A model generated the notes under the pieces. The model saw only the letters and a list, made by a program, of their open reading frames with translations, searched no databases and was not told the origin of the DNA. Below, one piece after another: positions 43,605 through 52,147 of a stretch of DNA of 64,000 bases. The stretch is from CAVXEH01 sp963805645 (GTDB taxonomy: Bacteria > Chloroflexota > Limnocylindria > QHBO01), in contig CAWDVA010000005.1 of NCBI GenBank assembly GCA_963805645.1, positions 372,001-436,000 on the forward strand. The letters are read 5' to 3'. Every line of letters starts with the position of its first letter. Position 1 is the stretch's first letter. Position numbers and translations under genes: made by a program.

Positions 43605-44597
43605 GTGAGCTCGCTGCGCTGGGGGGTGCTGTCCACCGCGGACATCGCCCGGACCAAGGTCATCCCCGGCATGCGCCGCGCGGCGCGCACCGACGTGGTG
43701 GCCATCGCCTCCCGCGACGGGGATCGTGCTCGCCAGGTCGCGACCGAGCTGGCCATCCCGACCGCCCACGAATCGTACGAGGCACTGCTCGCGGACCCGA
43801 CCGTGGACGCGGTCTACATCCCGCTCCCGAACAGCCTCCACGCGGAGTGGACCCTGCGGGCGGCGGATGCCGGCAAGCACATCCTCTGCGAGAAGCCCCT
43901 GGCGATGACGAGCGCCGATGCCCGACGCATGGTCGATGGCTGTCGCGCAGCCGGTGTCCACCTCGCCGAGGCCTTCATGTATCGGCTCCATCCGTCCTGG
44001 GTCGCGGTTCGCGAGCTGGTCGCGTCGGGTCGGATCGGCCGCCTGACCGCGATCCAGAGCTGGTTCAGCTACTTCAACGACGACCCGGCGAACATCCGCA
44101 ACATCCGCTCGGCCGGCGGCGGGGCGCTGTACGACGTCGGCTGCTACTGCGTGAACCTGTCGCGGATGCTCTTCGGGTCGGAACCCACGCGCGTGCAGGC
44201 CGCGCTCACCCGCGACCCGGTGGGCGGCACCGACGTCGTCACCAGCGCGCTCCTCGAGTTCGCCGGGGGCGTGGCGAGCTTCACCTGCTCCACGCGGGCC
44301 GAGGACGACCAGCGGGTGCACATCTACGGGACCGAGGGGCGCATCAGCATCGGGATCCCGTTCAACATCCCGCCCGACCGGCCGACCGAGGTGTACGTCA
44401 CCGCCGGCGGTGACCCGCCGGTCGCTCCCGACACGGAGACGCTGACCTTCGGGATCGCCGATCCCTACGCGGTGGAGTTCGAGCGTTTCGCCGACGTCGT
44501 GCTCGACGGTGCCCCGAACCCGGTCGCGTCCGACGATCCGGTCGCGAACCTCGAGGTCATCGAGCGCATCTTCGCCGGCGCCGGGCCCGGCGCGTAG
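43605..44597 (+). CDS. Gfo/Idh/MocA-family oxidoreductase, possibly D-xylose dehydrogenase
   Basis: A 330-residue NAD(P)-dependent enzyme acting on sugars. N-terminal Rossmann fold begins LRWGVLSTADIARTKVIPGM; the family's catalytic Lys is in GKHILCEKPLAM; the C-terminal domain shows AGGGALYDVGCYCVNLSRML. Similarity to NADP-dependent D-xylose dehydrogenases is suggested by GxLSTADI and the DVGCY region and by location beside xylose genes, but specificity cannot be proven by reading. GTG start at 43605, 7 bp after the SDR. Together they might feed an oxidative pentose route. Confidence 0.9.
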   Translation: MSSLRWGVLSTADIARTKVIPGMRRAARTDVVAIASRDGDRARQVATELAIPTAHESYEALLADPTVDAVYIPLPNSLHAEWTLRAADAGKHILCEKPLAMTSADARRMVDGCRAAGVHLAEAFMYRLHPSWVAVRELVASGRIGRLTAIQSWFSYFNDDPANIRNIRSAGGGALYDVGCYCVNLSRMLFGSEPTRVQAALTRDPVGGTDVVTSALLEFAGGVASFTCSTRAEDDQRVHIYGTEGRISIGIPFNIPPDRPTEVYVTAGGDPPVAPDTETLTFGIADPYAVEFERFADVVLDGAPNPVASDDPVANLEVIERIFAGAGPGA

Positions 44598-44621
44598 CGG
44601 CGCAGGTGCCGGCCAGGACGC

Positions 44622-46346
44622 ATGGCTGCGCCGACCCGACCCCCCGAACGCATGGATGCGCGACCGGCCCGTCCGGGCTGGGCACGCCGGTACCGCTGGC
44701 CGGCCATCGGCGCTGCCCTGGTCGTGGCCCTGGGCGGCGGGCTGCTCGCCTGGCGCACGGGGCTCCTGGGCGCCGCAGGGCCGGGCAGCGCCGATCCCCC
44801 GCATTTCGTCGAGGAGGCGCTGGCCGCTGGGATCGACCACAGCTACGCGGGTGGGTTCAATTTCTTCGTCGGCGGCGGGGTGGCGGCCTTCGACTGCAAC
44901 GACGACGGCCGCCAGGACCTGTATCTCGCCGGCGGCGAGGATCCGGCCGCCCTGTACCGCAACGACAGCCCCGTGGGCGGCGCGCTGCGCTTCACGGCAG
45001 TCCACGACCCGGCCACCGACCTGCGCGATGTCACCGGCGCCTATCCCATCGACATCGACGGCGACGGCATCACCGATCTCGCCGTCCTGCGCCTGGGCGA
45101 GAACGTCCTCCTGCGTGGCCTCGGCAACTGCCGCTTCGAGCGCGCCAACGAGGCCTGGGGCTTCGACGGCGGCCATGACTGGTCGGCCGCCTTCAGCGCG
45201 ACCTGGGAGCCGGGTGCAGGCCTGCCGACCCTGGCCGTGGGGAACTACCTGACCCTCCACGCCGACGGCACGACCGGGCTGCCCTGCACGGATTCCTCCC
45301 TCTTCCGGCCGGACACCGAGGGGCAGACCTATGCCGCGCCCATTCCCCTATCGCCGGGATACTGCCCGCTCTCCATGCTCTTCAGCGACTGGAACCGCTC
45401 CGGGCATGCCGACCTGCGCGTCTCCAACGACCGGCACTACTACGGCGAATCCAGCAACGGCGAGGAGCAGCTGTGGCGGGTGCGGCCCGGCCAGCCGCCC
45501 ACGCTGTACACCGCCGCCGAGGGCTGGCAGACGGTGAAGGTGTGGGGCATGGGGATCGCCAGCTACGACCTGAACGGGGACGGCTACCCGGAGGTCTACC
45601 TCACCAGCCAGGGCGACAACAAGCTGCAGACCCTGGCCAACGGGCCGTCGCAGCCCGACTACACGGATATCGCGCTCACGCGGGGCGTGACTGCCACGCG
45701 TCCATACATCGGTGACACGTCGCTGCCCAGCACGTCCTGGCACGATGAGTTCGCCGACGTCAACAACGACGGGCGCGCCGACCTGCTGGTCACCAAGGGC
45801 AACGTCGACGCCATGGCTGACTTCGCGACCAGGGATCCAAGCGACCTGATGATCCAGCAGCCGGACGGGACCTTCGTCGAAAAGGCGGAGCAGGCCGGGA
45901 TCGTCAGCTACGCAAAGGCGCGTGGGGCGGCCGTCGCGGACTTCAACCTGGACGGCATGCTGGACATGGTCGTCGTCAACCGCAACCAGAATGTCTCCCT
46001 CTGGCGCAACGTCGGCTGGGGCGACGCCGCCCAGGCAGCGCCCATGGGCAGCTGGATCGCCCTGCGCCTCCATCAGCCGGCGCCCGACACGGACGGCATC
46101 GGCGCCTGGGTCACCGTCACCAGCGGCGACGCGACCCAGACGCGCGAGATCACCATCGGGGGCGGGCACGCCAGTGGCGAGCTGGGCTGGATCCACGTCG
46201 GCATCGGTGCCGCGAAGGAGGCCACCGTCACCGTCGCCTGGCCCGACGGAACCAAGGGACCGCCGCTCACCGTCGCCGCGAACACCTTCGCGATCGTCGA
46301 TCGCGGGGCATCGCAGGCGCAGCCATGGACTCCGGGGACGCCATGA
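44622..46346 (+). CDS. FG-GAP/VCBS-repeat protein of the UnbV/CRTAC1 type
   Basis: Predicted surface or exported beta-propeller protein of 574 residues. It has an N-terminal membrane anchor (GAALVVALGGGLLAW), then repeats with calcium-binding Asp/Asn loops: DCNDDGRQD, DIDGDGITD, DLNGDGYPE, DVNNDGRAD and DFNLDGMLD. The last ~100 residues match an ASPIC/UnbV domain (TITIGGGHASGELGWIHVG, with the read EITIGGGHASGELGWIHVG). ATG at 44622. The aldose epimerase ATG overlaps its stop. UnbV proteins are typically paired with UnbU proteins, and one is encoded at 33456. Confidence 0.85.
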   Translation: MAAPTRPPERMDARPARPGWARRYRWPAIGAALVVALGGGLLAWRTGLLGAAGPGSADPPHFVEEALAAGIDHSYAGGFNFFVGGGVAAFDCNDDGRQDLYLAGGEDPAALYRNDSPVGGALRFTAVHDPATDLRDVTGAYPIDIDGDGITDLAVLRLGENVLLRGLGNCRFERANEAWGFDGGHDWSAAFSATWEPGAGLPTLAVGNYLTLHADGTTGLPCTDSSLFRPDTEGQTYAAPIPLSPGYCPLSMLFSDWNRSGHADLRVSNDRHYYGESSNGEEQLWRVRPGQPPTLYTAAEGWQTVKVWGMGIASYDLNGDGYPEVYLTSQGDNKLQTLANGPSQPDYTDIALTRGVTATRPYIGDTSLPSTSWHDEFADVNNDGRADLLVTKGNVDAMADFATRDPSDLMIQQPDGTFVEKAEQAGIVSYAKARGAAVADFNLDGMLDMVVVNRNQNVSLWRNVGWGDAAQAAPMGSWIALRLHQPAPDTDGIGAWVTVTSGDATQTREITIGGGHASGELGWIHVGIGAAKEATVTVAWPDGTKGPPLTVAANTFAIVDRGASQAQPWTPGTP

Positions 46347-47251
46347 GCCTGCGGATCGCGTCTGACGAGGTGGAGGTCGTGCTGCTGCCGGAGCGGGGTG
46401 CCCGGCTGCATCGGCTTCGCGCCTTTGGGCAGGACCTGCTGCGGACGCCGGACACAGTGGATGCGTACGACCGCGAGCCGTTCTTCTGGGGCGGGTTCGT
46501 GATGGCCCCCTGGTGCAACCGGATCGAGGCCCGACCGACCCGGGTCGGCGACCACACGGTGGACCTGCCGAGCAATTTCGCCGATGGCACCGCCATCCAC
46601 GGCCAGGTCCAGGCCCTGCCCTGGAAGGTCATGCCGGATGGCCGGCTGCGCGTCCAGGCCGGGAGCGACGCATGGCCCTGGCGCTACGAGGTCAGCCTCG
46701 CGGTTACCGTGGATGGTGCCCGGGTCATGCTCGAGCACGCGCTCACCAACCGATCCGATGCACCGATGCCGGGCGGGATCGGGATCCACCCCTGGTTCCG
46801 ACGACCGCTCCAGGTCGCCTTCCCCGCCGACCGCGTCTTCGCCTCGAACGACGCCAGCGGGCGGGATCCCGAGGCGGTCCGCGGGAACCTGGACCTGCAG
46901 GGCCTGCGGCCAATGCCGCCCGACCTGGACGCCACGTGGGTTCGGCGCGGCAACCAGCCGGTCACCCTGAGCTGGCCGGACATCGGGGTGGGGGCCCGCC
47001 TGCAGGCCGGACCGTCCGCGGGCTATCTGTGCGCCGCGAGCCCGAGCGCCTTCGACCACGTGGCCATCGAGCCACAGACCCATGCACCCAACGGCCTGCG
47101 TCGCCTGCTTCGCGACGAACCGGGCGCGCTGCAGTGGCTCGCACCGGGGAGATCTCTCCTGCTCGAGGTGGAGATGGTCTTCGCTCAATCAGGTGAAGGC
47201 GACGGCACCGGCTCCCGTCACGCCGGCCGCGCGGATGATCGCGGGCGGTAG
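46343..47251 (+). CDS. galM: Aldose 1-epimerase
   Basis: Interconverts sugar anomers so that the isomerase receives the right form. The 302-residue beta-sandwich protein has FFWGGFVMAPWCNRIEARP, GTAIHGQVQALPW (catalytic His), GGIGIHPWFRRP (second His region) and VAIEPQTHAPNG (catalytic Glu, more exactly IEPQTH). ATG at 46343 overlaps the UnbV-like stop (ATGA). The C-terminal ~20 residues are low-complexity. Last gene of the plus-strand run from 42890, consistent with pentose catabolism. Confidence 0.9.
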   Translation: MSLRIASDEVEVVLLPERGARLHRLRAFGQDLLRTPDTVDAYDREPFFWGGFVMAPWCNRIEARPTRVGDHTVDLPSNFADGTAIHGQVQALPWKVMPDGRLRVQAGSDAWPWRYEVSLAVTVDGARVMLEHALTNRSDAPMPGGIGIHPWFRRPLQVAFPADRVFASNDASGRDPEAVRGNLDLQGLRPMPPDLDATWVRRGNQPVTLSWPDIGVGARLQAGPSAGYLCAASPSAFDHVAIEPQTHAPNGLRRLLRDEPGALQWLAPGRSLLLEVEMVFAQSGEGDGTGSRHAGRADDRGR

Positions 47252-47302
47252 CCCGGGCGGATCAGCAGCCCGGTTGGCGGCTGCAGCGCCAGCGGACAAC
47301 CG

Positions 47303-47521
47303 CTAATGACGGTCGGCCACCTGCGCTGTGCAGTCCGAGCAGACTTCTCTGAGCCCGGCAAGATCGTGTTGCTCGAAGGGCTGCGCGTAGTTGCGGCCGC
47401 AGAAGGTGCGGTGCCCGATGAGCCGACCGTCGCTCCAGCGCTCCGCGGCTGCGACGTGCCAGATGTTCTCGTTGGCACCTTGCACGCCGAACGGTGACTC
47501 GGGTCGAAGCTCCTCGGCCAT
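47303..47521 (-). CDS. Small cysteine-motif protein, unknown
   Basis: A 72-residue protein with one Cys in TFCGRNY (about residue 41) and a CxxC pair in EVCSDCTAQ (about residues 61-64), a possible zinc ribbon, plus charged and aromatic residues. The ATG at 47521 lies 6 bp after a -10-like TAGACT, with no ribosome site, so a leaderless mRNA is possible. No family recognised. It converges on galM. Confidence 0.55.
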   Translation of the reverse strand: MAEELRPESPFGVQGANENIWHVAAAERWSDGRLIGHRTFCGRNYAQPFEQHDLAGLREVCSDCTAQVADRH

Positions 47522-47718
47522 GAGACGAGTCTACGCCAGGGCGATCAGGACGACCGCCGACATGGCGATCCAGGTCGACCAGGTACCCGAGCACCTGGCG
47601 CGTCGCCACTCCACGCCCGCGCCCGGAGGCGGGAGCATGGAGTGAACGAGAACCCTGGGTGATAAGGACCTCGGCCGTCGATATCAGGTCGCCTGCACCA
47701 CTGGTGGCGGGGCGAAGG

Positions 47719-47991
47719 TCATCGCCACAGGCGGGCCAGCCCGCGCGGGCGAGTCGCCAGGTGCATGACCAGCAGGACGGCGGCGGCGCCGAGCGTGGCG
47801 ATCAGGATGCTTTCAACGTTGAAGCCGTTGACCGAGCCAACGTGCAGCAGGTTGGTGGCCACGAACCCGCCGACGAGGCCGCCGACGATGCCCAGGACGA
47901 CCATCATCACCAGGCCCTGGCGGCTCCCGGTGATCTTGCTGGCCAGGAAGCCGGCGATGGCGCCGACTACGATCCAAGCGAACCATCCCAT
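47719..47991 (-). CDS. GlsB/YeaQ/YmgE-family stress membrane protein
   Basis: A 90-residue protein of the transglycosylase-associated, GlsB/YeaQ family, found in many bacteria as a small stress-induced membrane protein. Features: WFAWIVVGAIAGFLASKITG, the glycine-rich second helix VVLGIVGGLVGGFVATNLL and a third helix ILIATLGAAAVLLVMHLA, ending in a basic tail. ATG at 47991. Downstream of the YggT-like gene on the same strand, 108 bp away. The precise role of the family is unclear. Confidence 0.9.
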   Translation of the reverse strand: MGWFAWIVVGAIAGFLASKITGSRQGLVMMVVLGIVGGLVGGFVATNLLHVGSVNGFNVESILIATLGAAAVLLVMHLATRPRGLARLWR

Positions 47992-48099
47992 TGCGATTCC
48001 GATCCTCTCAAGTGATCGGCCTTCCGACGGCCGATGCTCATGGTTGATGTGGAAGATGCGCTGCCCCGGGTGGCAGCGACCGCGCTCGAGTGAGCCGGT

Positions 48100-48513
48100 C
48101 TACGCGGGCTCGCGGCGGAAGATGCCGATGGCCCACAACGCCACGATCTCGAGGACCGTCCAGCCCACCAGGGCCACGATGGCCGCCAGGTCGAGGATTG
48201 CACCGCCCGACTGGAGGGCGTTCGTATGCAGGACGCCGTTGAATGGCGCCACGAAGACCTGGCTGATGTTGAGGATGGCCGACACCAGCGCGTTCCCGGC
48301 GCGGGCGTCAAGCGCCAGCAGCACCACGCGCAGAGCGATCATCAGCTGGATCAGCCCGAAGAGAAGGACGACGACGCGGCGACTGAGCTCGGCGCCGCCG
48401 GGCCGCATGCTCGCGCTCCGCGGTGACGGGGTGGCCGGGGCCGCGACGGGTGCCACCACCGCGGGTTGCTGGGTGGGGACGACCGCAGGGTCGACCGGGT
48501 CGGCAATGGACAT
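48100..48513 (-). CDS. YggT-family-like membrane protein
   Basis: A 137-residue protein. Residues 1-43 are Pro/Ala/Val-rich and disordered; then come two predicted membrane helices (VVVLLFGLIQLMIALRVVLL, and IVALVGWTVLEIVALWAIGI) separated by a loop with VFVAPFNGVLHTNALQSGG. The spacing of a VFVxPF segment between two helices resembles YggT proteins, although this is not a close match. ATG at 48513. Divergent from the XRE regulator. Confidence 0.7.
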   Translation of the reverse strand: MSIADPVDPAVVPTQQPAVVAPVAAPATPSPRSASMRPGGAELSRRVVVLLFGLIQLMIALRVVLLALDARAGNALVSAILNISQVFVAPFNGVLHTNALQSGGAILDLAAIVALVGWTVLEIVALWAIGIFRREPA

Positions 48514-48624
48514 GGTGAGTGCTCCGATCTGCTGACGAGGGCATCCGGGGAAGCGGGGTCATCAAGACCACCGCCGGGAGACACTCCGGCCACTACCGCC
48601 CTTGCATTGAATCACGCTGACCTG

Positions 48625-48656
48625 CTATTGTCAACTATAGTTATTGGAATCTACTG
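48625..48656 (+). promoter_or_regulatory. Promoter and palindrome upstream of the XRE gene
   Basis: TTGTCA (-35), an 18-bp spacer and TACTGT (-10) precede the XRE start by about 15 bp. The spacer begins with a palindrome, AACTATAGTT (48633-48642), and the arms CTATAGT and ACTGTAG form a looser repeat across the -10. The AT-rich composition stands out; autoregulation is plausible. Confidence 0.55.
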
Positions 48657-48670
48657 TAGGAGCCGCGAGC

Positions 48671-49033
48671 ATGGCCGCATCCCTTGGAGCAGTGCTGAAG
48701 CAGGCACGAGGCGTGCGCCAGCTGTCGGTGAATGACGCAGCGCGCGCGGCGGGCATCTCTGCCGCGTACCTGAGCAAGCTCGAGCACGACGCCGTCAAGA
48801 AGCCTTCGCCGCCCGTCCTGCACCAGCTTGGTGAGGCCCTCCGCCTGCCCTACGGCGAGCTGATGCACCTCAGCGGCTACCGCGTGCCCGGCACGCCGGT
48901 CCAGCCCGCGGGTGGCGAGCTCGACGCCGCGCTCTTCGCCGATCTCACCGATGACGAGCGCGCGGAGCTGGTCGAATACCTCGCCTGGTACAGGGCTCGA
49001 CGACGCGCCGGCCTTCCATCCAGCCGCGCGTGA
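48671..49033 (+). CDS. XRE-family helix-turn-helix regulator
   Basis: A 120-residue DNA-binding protein. Residues ~5-65 are a Cro/C1-type HTH (LGAVLKQARGVRQLSVNDAA, AGISAAYLSKLEHD); the C-terminus has a short helical tail (DDERAELVEYLAWYRARRRAG) and no sensory domain. ATG at 48671 with GGAG about 8 bp upstream. It converges on zwf with 14 bp between stops and is divergent from the YggT-like gene, whose expression it may control. Confidence 0.9.
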   Translation: MAASLGAVLKQARGVRQLSVNDAARAAGISAAYLSKLEHDAVKKPSPPVLHQLGEALRLPYGELMHLSGYRVPGTPVQPAGGELDAALFADLTDDERAELVEYLAWYRARRRAGLPSSRA

Positions 49034-49047
49034 GGCTCAGGCTCGGC

Positions 49048-50502
49048 TCAGGCCGGCCGAACGCCGCGCTTTCGAGTTGAGACGGACGCCGGGTTGGCGT
49101 TTGGGGCCGAGGCAGGTGCGTGCCAGTGCCGGCCGGGCGGCATCAGCTCCTCCGCCGCTCTCGGTCCCCAGCTTCCCGCCCGGTACGGCTGCGGCGGTTC
49201 CTCCCGATCCAGCGCTGGATCCACGATGCGCCAGGCAGCCTCGACGGTGTCCTCGCGGGCGAAGAGCATCGGGTCGCCGGACGACGCGTCGCCGATGAGG
49301 CGCTGGTAGGGCGGGAGCTCGTCGCCGCTTTCGTGGGACGCGTACAGCTCGACCTCTTCCCCGACCATCTCCTCGCCCGGCTGCTTGGCCCGCGCCCCCA
49401 GCGAGATCGACATGTCCGGGGTCAGCCGGAATCGAAGATGGTTCGGGTGGCGCTTCCCGCGCTCGGCGAAGACGTCGAACGGCGGTTCCTTCAGCTCCAC
49501 CAGCACCTCGGTCGCCGTCACCGGCAGGCACTTTCCGGCGCGGATGAAGAACGGCACGCCACCCCAGCGCCAGGTGTCGACGTGCATCCGGAGCGCCACG
49601 TAGGTCTCCACGACCGAGTCGGCTGCAACCCCGCGGACCTTGCGATAGCCGCTGTATTGGCCGCGCACCACGTCCTCCGTGCGGAGCGGCCGGATCGAAT
49701 CGAGCAGCTTGAACTTCTCGTTGCTCAGCGCTTGCGCGCTGAGCCCGGACGGCGGCTCCATGGCCAGGATGCTGACCGTCTGCAGGAGGTGGTTCTGGAC
49801 CACGTCACGGATCGCCCCGGCGCTGTCGTAGAACGCCCCGCGGTCGGCCACGCCGAACGCCTCGGCCATGGTGATCTGCACCGATGCGACGTGGTTCGCG
49901 TTCCAGATCGGCTCCAGGAACCGGTTGGCGAACCGGAAGTAGAGCAGGTTCTGGACCGGTTCCTTGCCCAGGTAATGGTCGATCCGGAAGATCTGCTCCT
50001 CGTCGAACACGGTGTGGAGCGTCGCGTTGAGCCGCCTGGCGCCAGCCAGGTTCCGGCCGAATGGCTTCTCGACGATGACCCGGGCGCCATCGGCGCAGTG
50101 AGACTCGCCCAGCAGGCGCACCACCTCGCCGAAGAGCGTCGGCGGAATCGCAAGGTAGTGGAGCGGGTGCTGCGCCGTGCCGAGCTCCGCGCGCAGCCGG
50201 CGGAAGGTATCGGGGTCGTCATCGGACCCCTTGATGAAGCGCAGCTGCTGCTGGAGCCGATGGCGGACCGCCGCGCCCTTGATCCCATGCGCCTCGAGGC
50301 TCTTCGCCGCCCGATCCCGAAGCCCGGCCACGTCACCGTGCCGCGCTATGCCGATGATCGGCATCTTCCAGCCGCTGTCGCGGACGAGGCCCGCGAGGGC
50401 AGGGAAGATCTGCTTGAACGCCAGGTCCCCCGTCGCGCCGAAGAAGACGAATGCGTCCGAGCGTGCGGGCTTCGTGCGGCTGCTCCCGCCGGTTGTGATC
50501 AT
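49048..50502 (-). CDS. zwf: Glucose-6-phosphate 1-dehydrogenase
   Basis: Oxidises glucose 6-phosphate to 6-phosphogluconolactone, producing NADPH in the oxidative pentose phosphate pathway. The 484-residue protein has FVFFGATGDLAFKQIFPAL (cofactor loop), the signature RIDHYLGKEPVQNLL (catalytic His and Lys), VIVEKPFGRNL and RVRGVAADSVVETYVALRMH-type late motifs (first 20 shown: KVRGVAADSVVETYVALRMH). ATG at 50502 is preferred over a Met 51 bases earlier. A -10-like TAGACT (50611-50616) lies about 110 bp upstream. No other oxidative-branch gene is adjacent. Confidence 0.94.
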   Translation of the reverse strand: MITTGGSSRTKPARSDAFVFFGATGDLAFKQIFPALAGLVRDSGWKMPIIGIARHGDVAGLRDRAAKSLEAHGIKGAAVRHRLQQQLRFIKGSDDDPDTFRRLRAELGTAQHPLHYLAIPPTLFGEVVRLLGESHCADGARVIVEKPFGRNLAGARRLNATLHTVFDEEQIFRIDHYLGKEPVQNLLYFRFANRFLEPIWNANHVASVQITMAEAFGVADRGAFYDSAGAIRDVVQNHLLQTVSILAMEPPSGLSAQALSNEKFKLLDSIRPLRTEDVVRGQYSGYRKVRGVAADSVVETYVALRMHVDTWRWGGVPFFIRAGKCLPVTATEVLVELKEPPFDVFAERGKRHPNHLRFRLTPDMSISLGARAKQPGEEMVGEEVELYASHESGDELPPYQRLIGDASSGDPMLFAREDTVEAAWRIVDPALDREEPPQPYRAGSWGPRAAEELMPPGRHWHAPASAPNANPASVSTRKRGVRPA

Positions 50503-50934
50503 CGCTGGTAACCGTCGCCTTCCTTCCGGGTTGCGGGACCGAATCGAGGCCATGACCCCGACATGGACATGACCGCGGGGTTCGTCGTGGCATCGAACCG
50601 CGCGGCAACGAGTCTAGCCGGGTCCGTCGTCTCAGCTCCGCATCGAGCACGAGCGCGGCATCCGCGTCGCGGAATATCCCGCCCACGCGGGCCGCGCTGC
50701 GCGGTCGTCAACACGAGAGAGCCGTCCCGACAAACCGGCGGTGGATAAGCGGAATGGGCCATCGGCGCAGTGGCGAGGCCGCCAAGGCCGACTGTTGGCA
50801 GGGATGCCGGCCCAACACGGCAACCTGCCGCCGGCAAGCCATCCGCACATCGTCGATCCTGCACGGAGGATGCCCGCGGTGCGCCGCCGGGTCATGACGA
50901 GACGTCATGGATCCGGAGGGCGTTTCCGCGGAGG
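50503..50934. other. Intergenic region between zwf and the response-regulator gene
   Basis: No convincing gene. It holds the probable zwf promoter (-10-like TAGACT at 50611-50616, minus strand) and one copy of the tandem TCATG-N8-TCATG motif (50892-50909), about 25 bp past the end of the response-regulator gene. I see nothing else supportable. Confidence 0.5.
50892..50909. promoter_or_regulatory. TCATG-N8-TCATG motif, copy 1
   Basis: TCATG occurs at 50892-50896 and again at 50905-50909, a 13-bp period, in GTCATGACGAGACGTCATGG. It shares core and spacing with copies at 52051 and 53224. Probably a protein-binding site; the closest gene starts are zwf (390 bp) and none in the other direction. 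Confidence 0.55.
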
Positions 50935-51708
50935 TCAGTCGGCCGTGCCCGCCTCCTCGCCGCTCCAGCCGAGGTTCGAGAAGGTCGGGATGAACCGATA
51001 GCCCTTGCCGGGGACGGTGGCAATGAAGCGCGGGTGGCGATAGTCGTTCTGGAGCTTGACGCGCAGGCTGCGGACATGGCGATCGACGATATTGCTTTCC
51101 GCCATGAAGTCGGTGCCCCAGATGGCGTCGAGGATCTGCTCCCTGGTCACGACCCGGCCGCCATGACTGGCGAGGAGGTAGAGCAGGCTCTGCTCGATGC
51201 CGGACAGGTGGACGACCGAGTCGCCGGCGCGCACCTGGCGGTTGAGAATGTCGATCTCCATCTCGCCGAGCCGGATGGTGGAAATGATGGGCTGGCCGGG
51301 TCCCACGACACGACGGGTGATGACGATCGATCGCGCCAGCAGCTCTTCGGGTGAGAAGGGCATGGTCACGATATCGTCGACTCCGAGGTCGAAGGCCTGC
51401 AGCTTGGTCTTCAGGTCGCCGCGTCGCGTCAGGCCCAGGACCGGGGTCGGGCTCCCCGTGAGGGAGCTCGCGGCGGCGAGCCGCTGCAGCAGGGCGGTGC
51501 TGTCATCGTGGTCCATGTCGACCACGGCCATATGCGGCTGCCACGCGGCGAGGATCGCCTCCGCCTCGGCGAGCCTGCTCGCCGCGCGCACGGCGAACAC
51601 GCCGTGGTTCAGTGTCAGGGTAATGAGGTCCACGACCAGCGGACGGTCATTGAGGACCAGCGCTCGTCGCGCCTCGGGCGGAGGTGAATTCTCCTGGCCG
51701 TGTGCCAT
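50935..51708 (-). CDS. OmpR-type response regulator with degenerate receiver
   Basis: A 257-residue two-domain regulator: an N-terminal receiver-like domain (~14-130) and a C-terminal winged helix (~150-245; EQSLLYLLASHGGRVVTREQ, VDRHVRSLRVKL, VPGKGYRF). The phosphoacceptor-like Asp is in VVDMDHDD, but the acidic pocket reads LNDRP instead of DDEP-type and the conserved Lys is replaced in TMPFSPEE (normally K-P-F). It may therefore act without normal phosphorylation. No histidine kinase is adjacent. ATG at 51708. Confidence 0.9.
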   Translation of the reverse strand: MAHGQENSPPPEARRALVLNDRPLVVDLITLTLNHGVFAVRAASRLAEAEAILAAWQPHMAVVDMDHDDSTALLQRLAAASSLTGSPTPVLGLTRRGDLKTKLQAFDLGVDDIVTMPFSPEELLARSIVITRRVVGPGQPIISTIRLGEMEIDILNRQVRAGDSVVHLSGIEQSLLYLLASHGGRVVTREQILDAIWGTDFMAESNIVDRHVRSLRVKLQNDYRHPRFIATVPGKGYRFIPTFSNLGWSGEEAGTAD

Positions 51709-52147
51709 CTTTCGATGAGCCCCCCGGACATCTCAACTGGTTCGTAGCGACAATCCCTATCTTACGAGCCCACGCCAGCGTTGCGCTGGCGATGTCCTCG
51801 AACGGCGTCGCCTATCGCGACTGCGGTTGCGATTCGGCGGACGGTCCCTGGTGCTCCCAGCGCTCAAGAGCGCGCCTCGTGTCGAATTCCTCGCGGGTCG
51901 CCCGGGTGGTTCGTCGCTTCAAGGCGAGCGGTTGCGGCCGACTCCGCCGCTGATGCTTGCGCTTCACCATGTCGTCATGCAGTTCGCGGGAAGTCGAGCG
52001 GGTCACGGTGATCAGGCACGCCGGTACGGTGGTGCCTGCAACCCCGACCGTCATGACGGTCCGTCATGACGGTCCCACACCACCCTGAATTCGGGTACGG
52101 CTGATCCTCGAGCACCGCGGCGGCAAGTAGCCAGGGTCCTTCCGTTT
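51709..52147. other. Intergenic region upstream of the response-regulator gene
   Basis: Holds motif copy 2 (52047-52073). A basic 80-codon frame (51812-52054, minus) exists and contains a stretch resembling a small basic protein, but it lacks a ribosome site and a recognised family, so I do not call it. A -10-like TAAGAT (51759-51764, minus) could serve the response regulator. Otherwise nothing supportable. Confidence 0.45.
52047..52073. promoter_or_regulatory. TCATG-N8-TCATG motif, copy 2 (tandem palindromes)
   Basis: ACCGTCATGACGGT at 52047-52060 is a perfect 14-bp palindrome and is followed directly by a second CCGTCATGACGG (52061-52072), so the unit repeats with a 13-bp period. This is the most regular of the three copies. 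It lies about 340 bp upstream of the response-regulator start and about 75 bp 3' of the DUF3494 gene. Confidence 0.7.

Noticed and set aside
33456..46346. Enediyne biosynthetic gene cluster
   Set aside because: UnbU and UnbV homologues are present but there is no PKS, thioesterase or other enediyne core gene in the window.
51812..52054. Minus-strand basic small frame
   Set aside because: No ribosome site, no family, and the region contains a regulatory-type repeat; left as intergenic.
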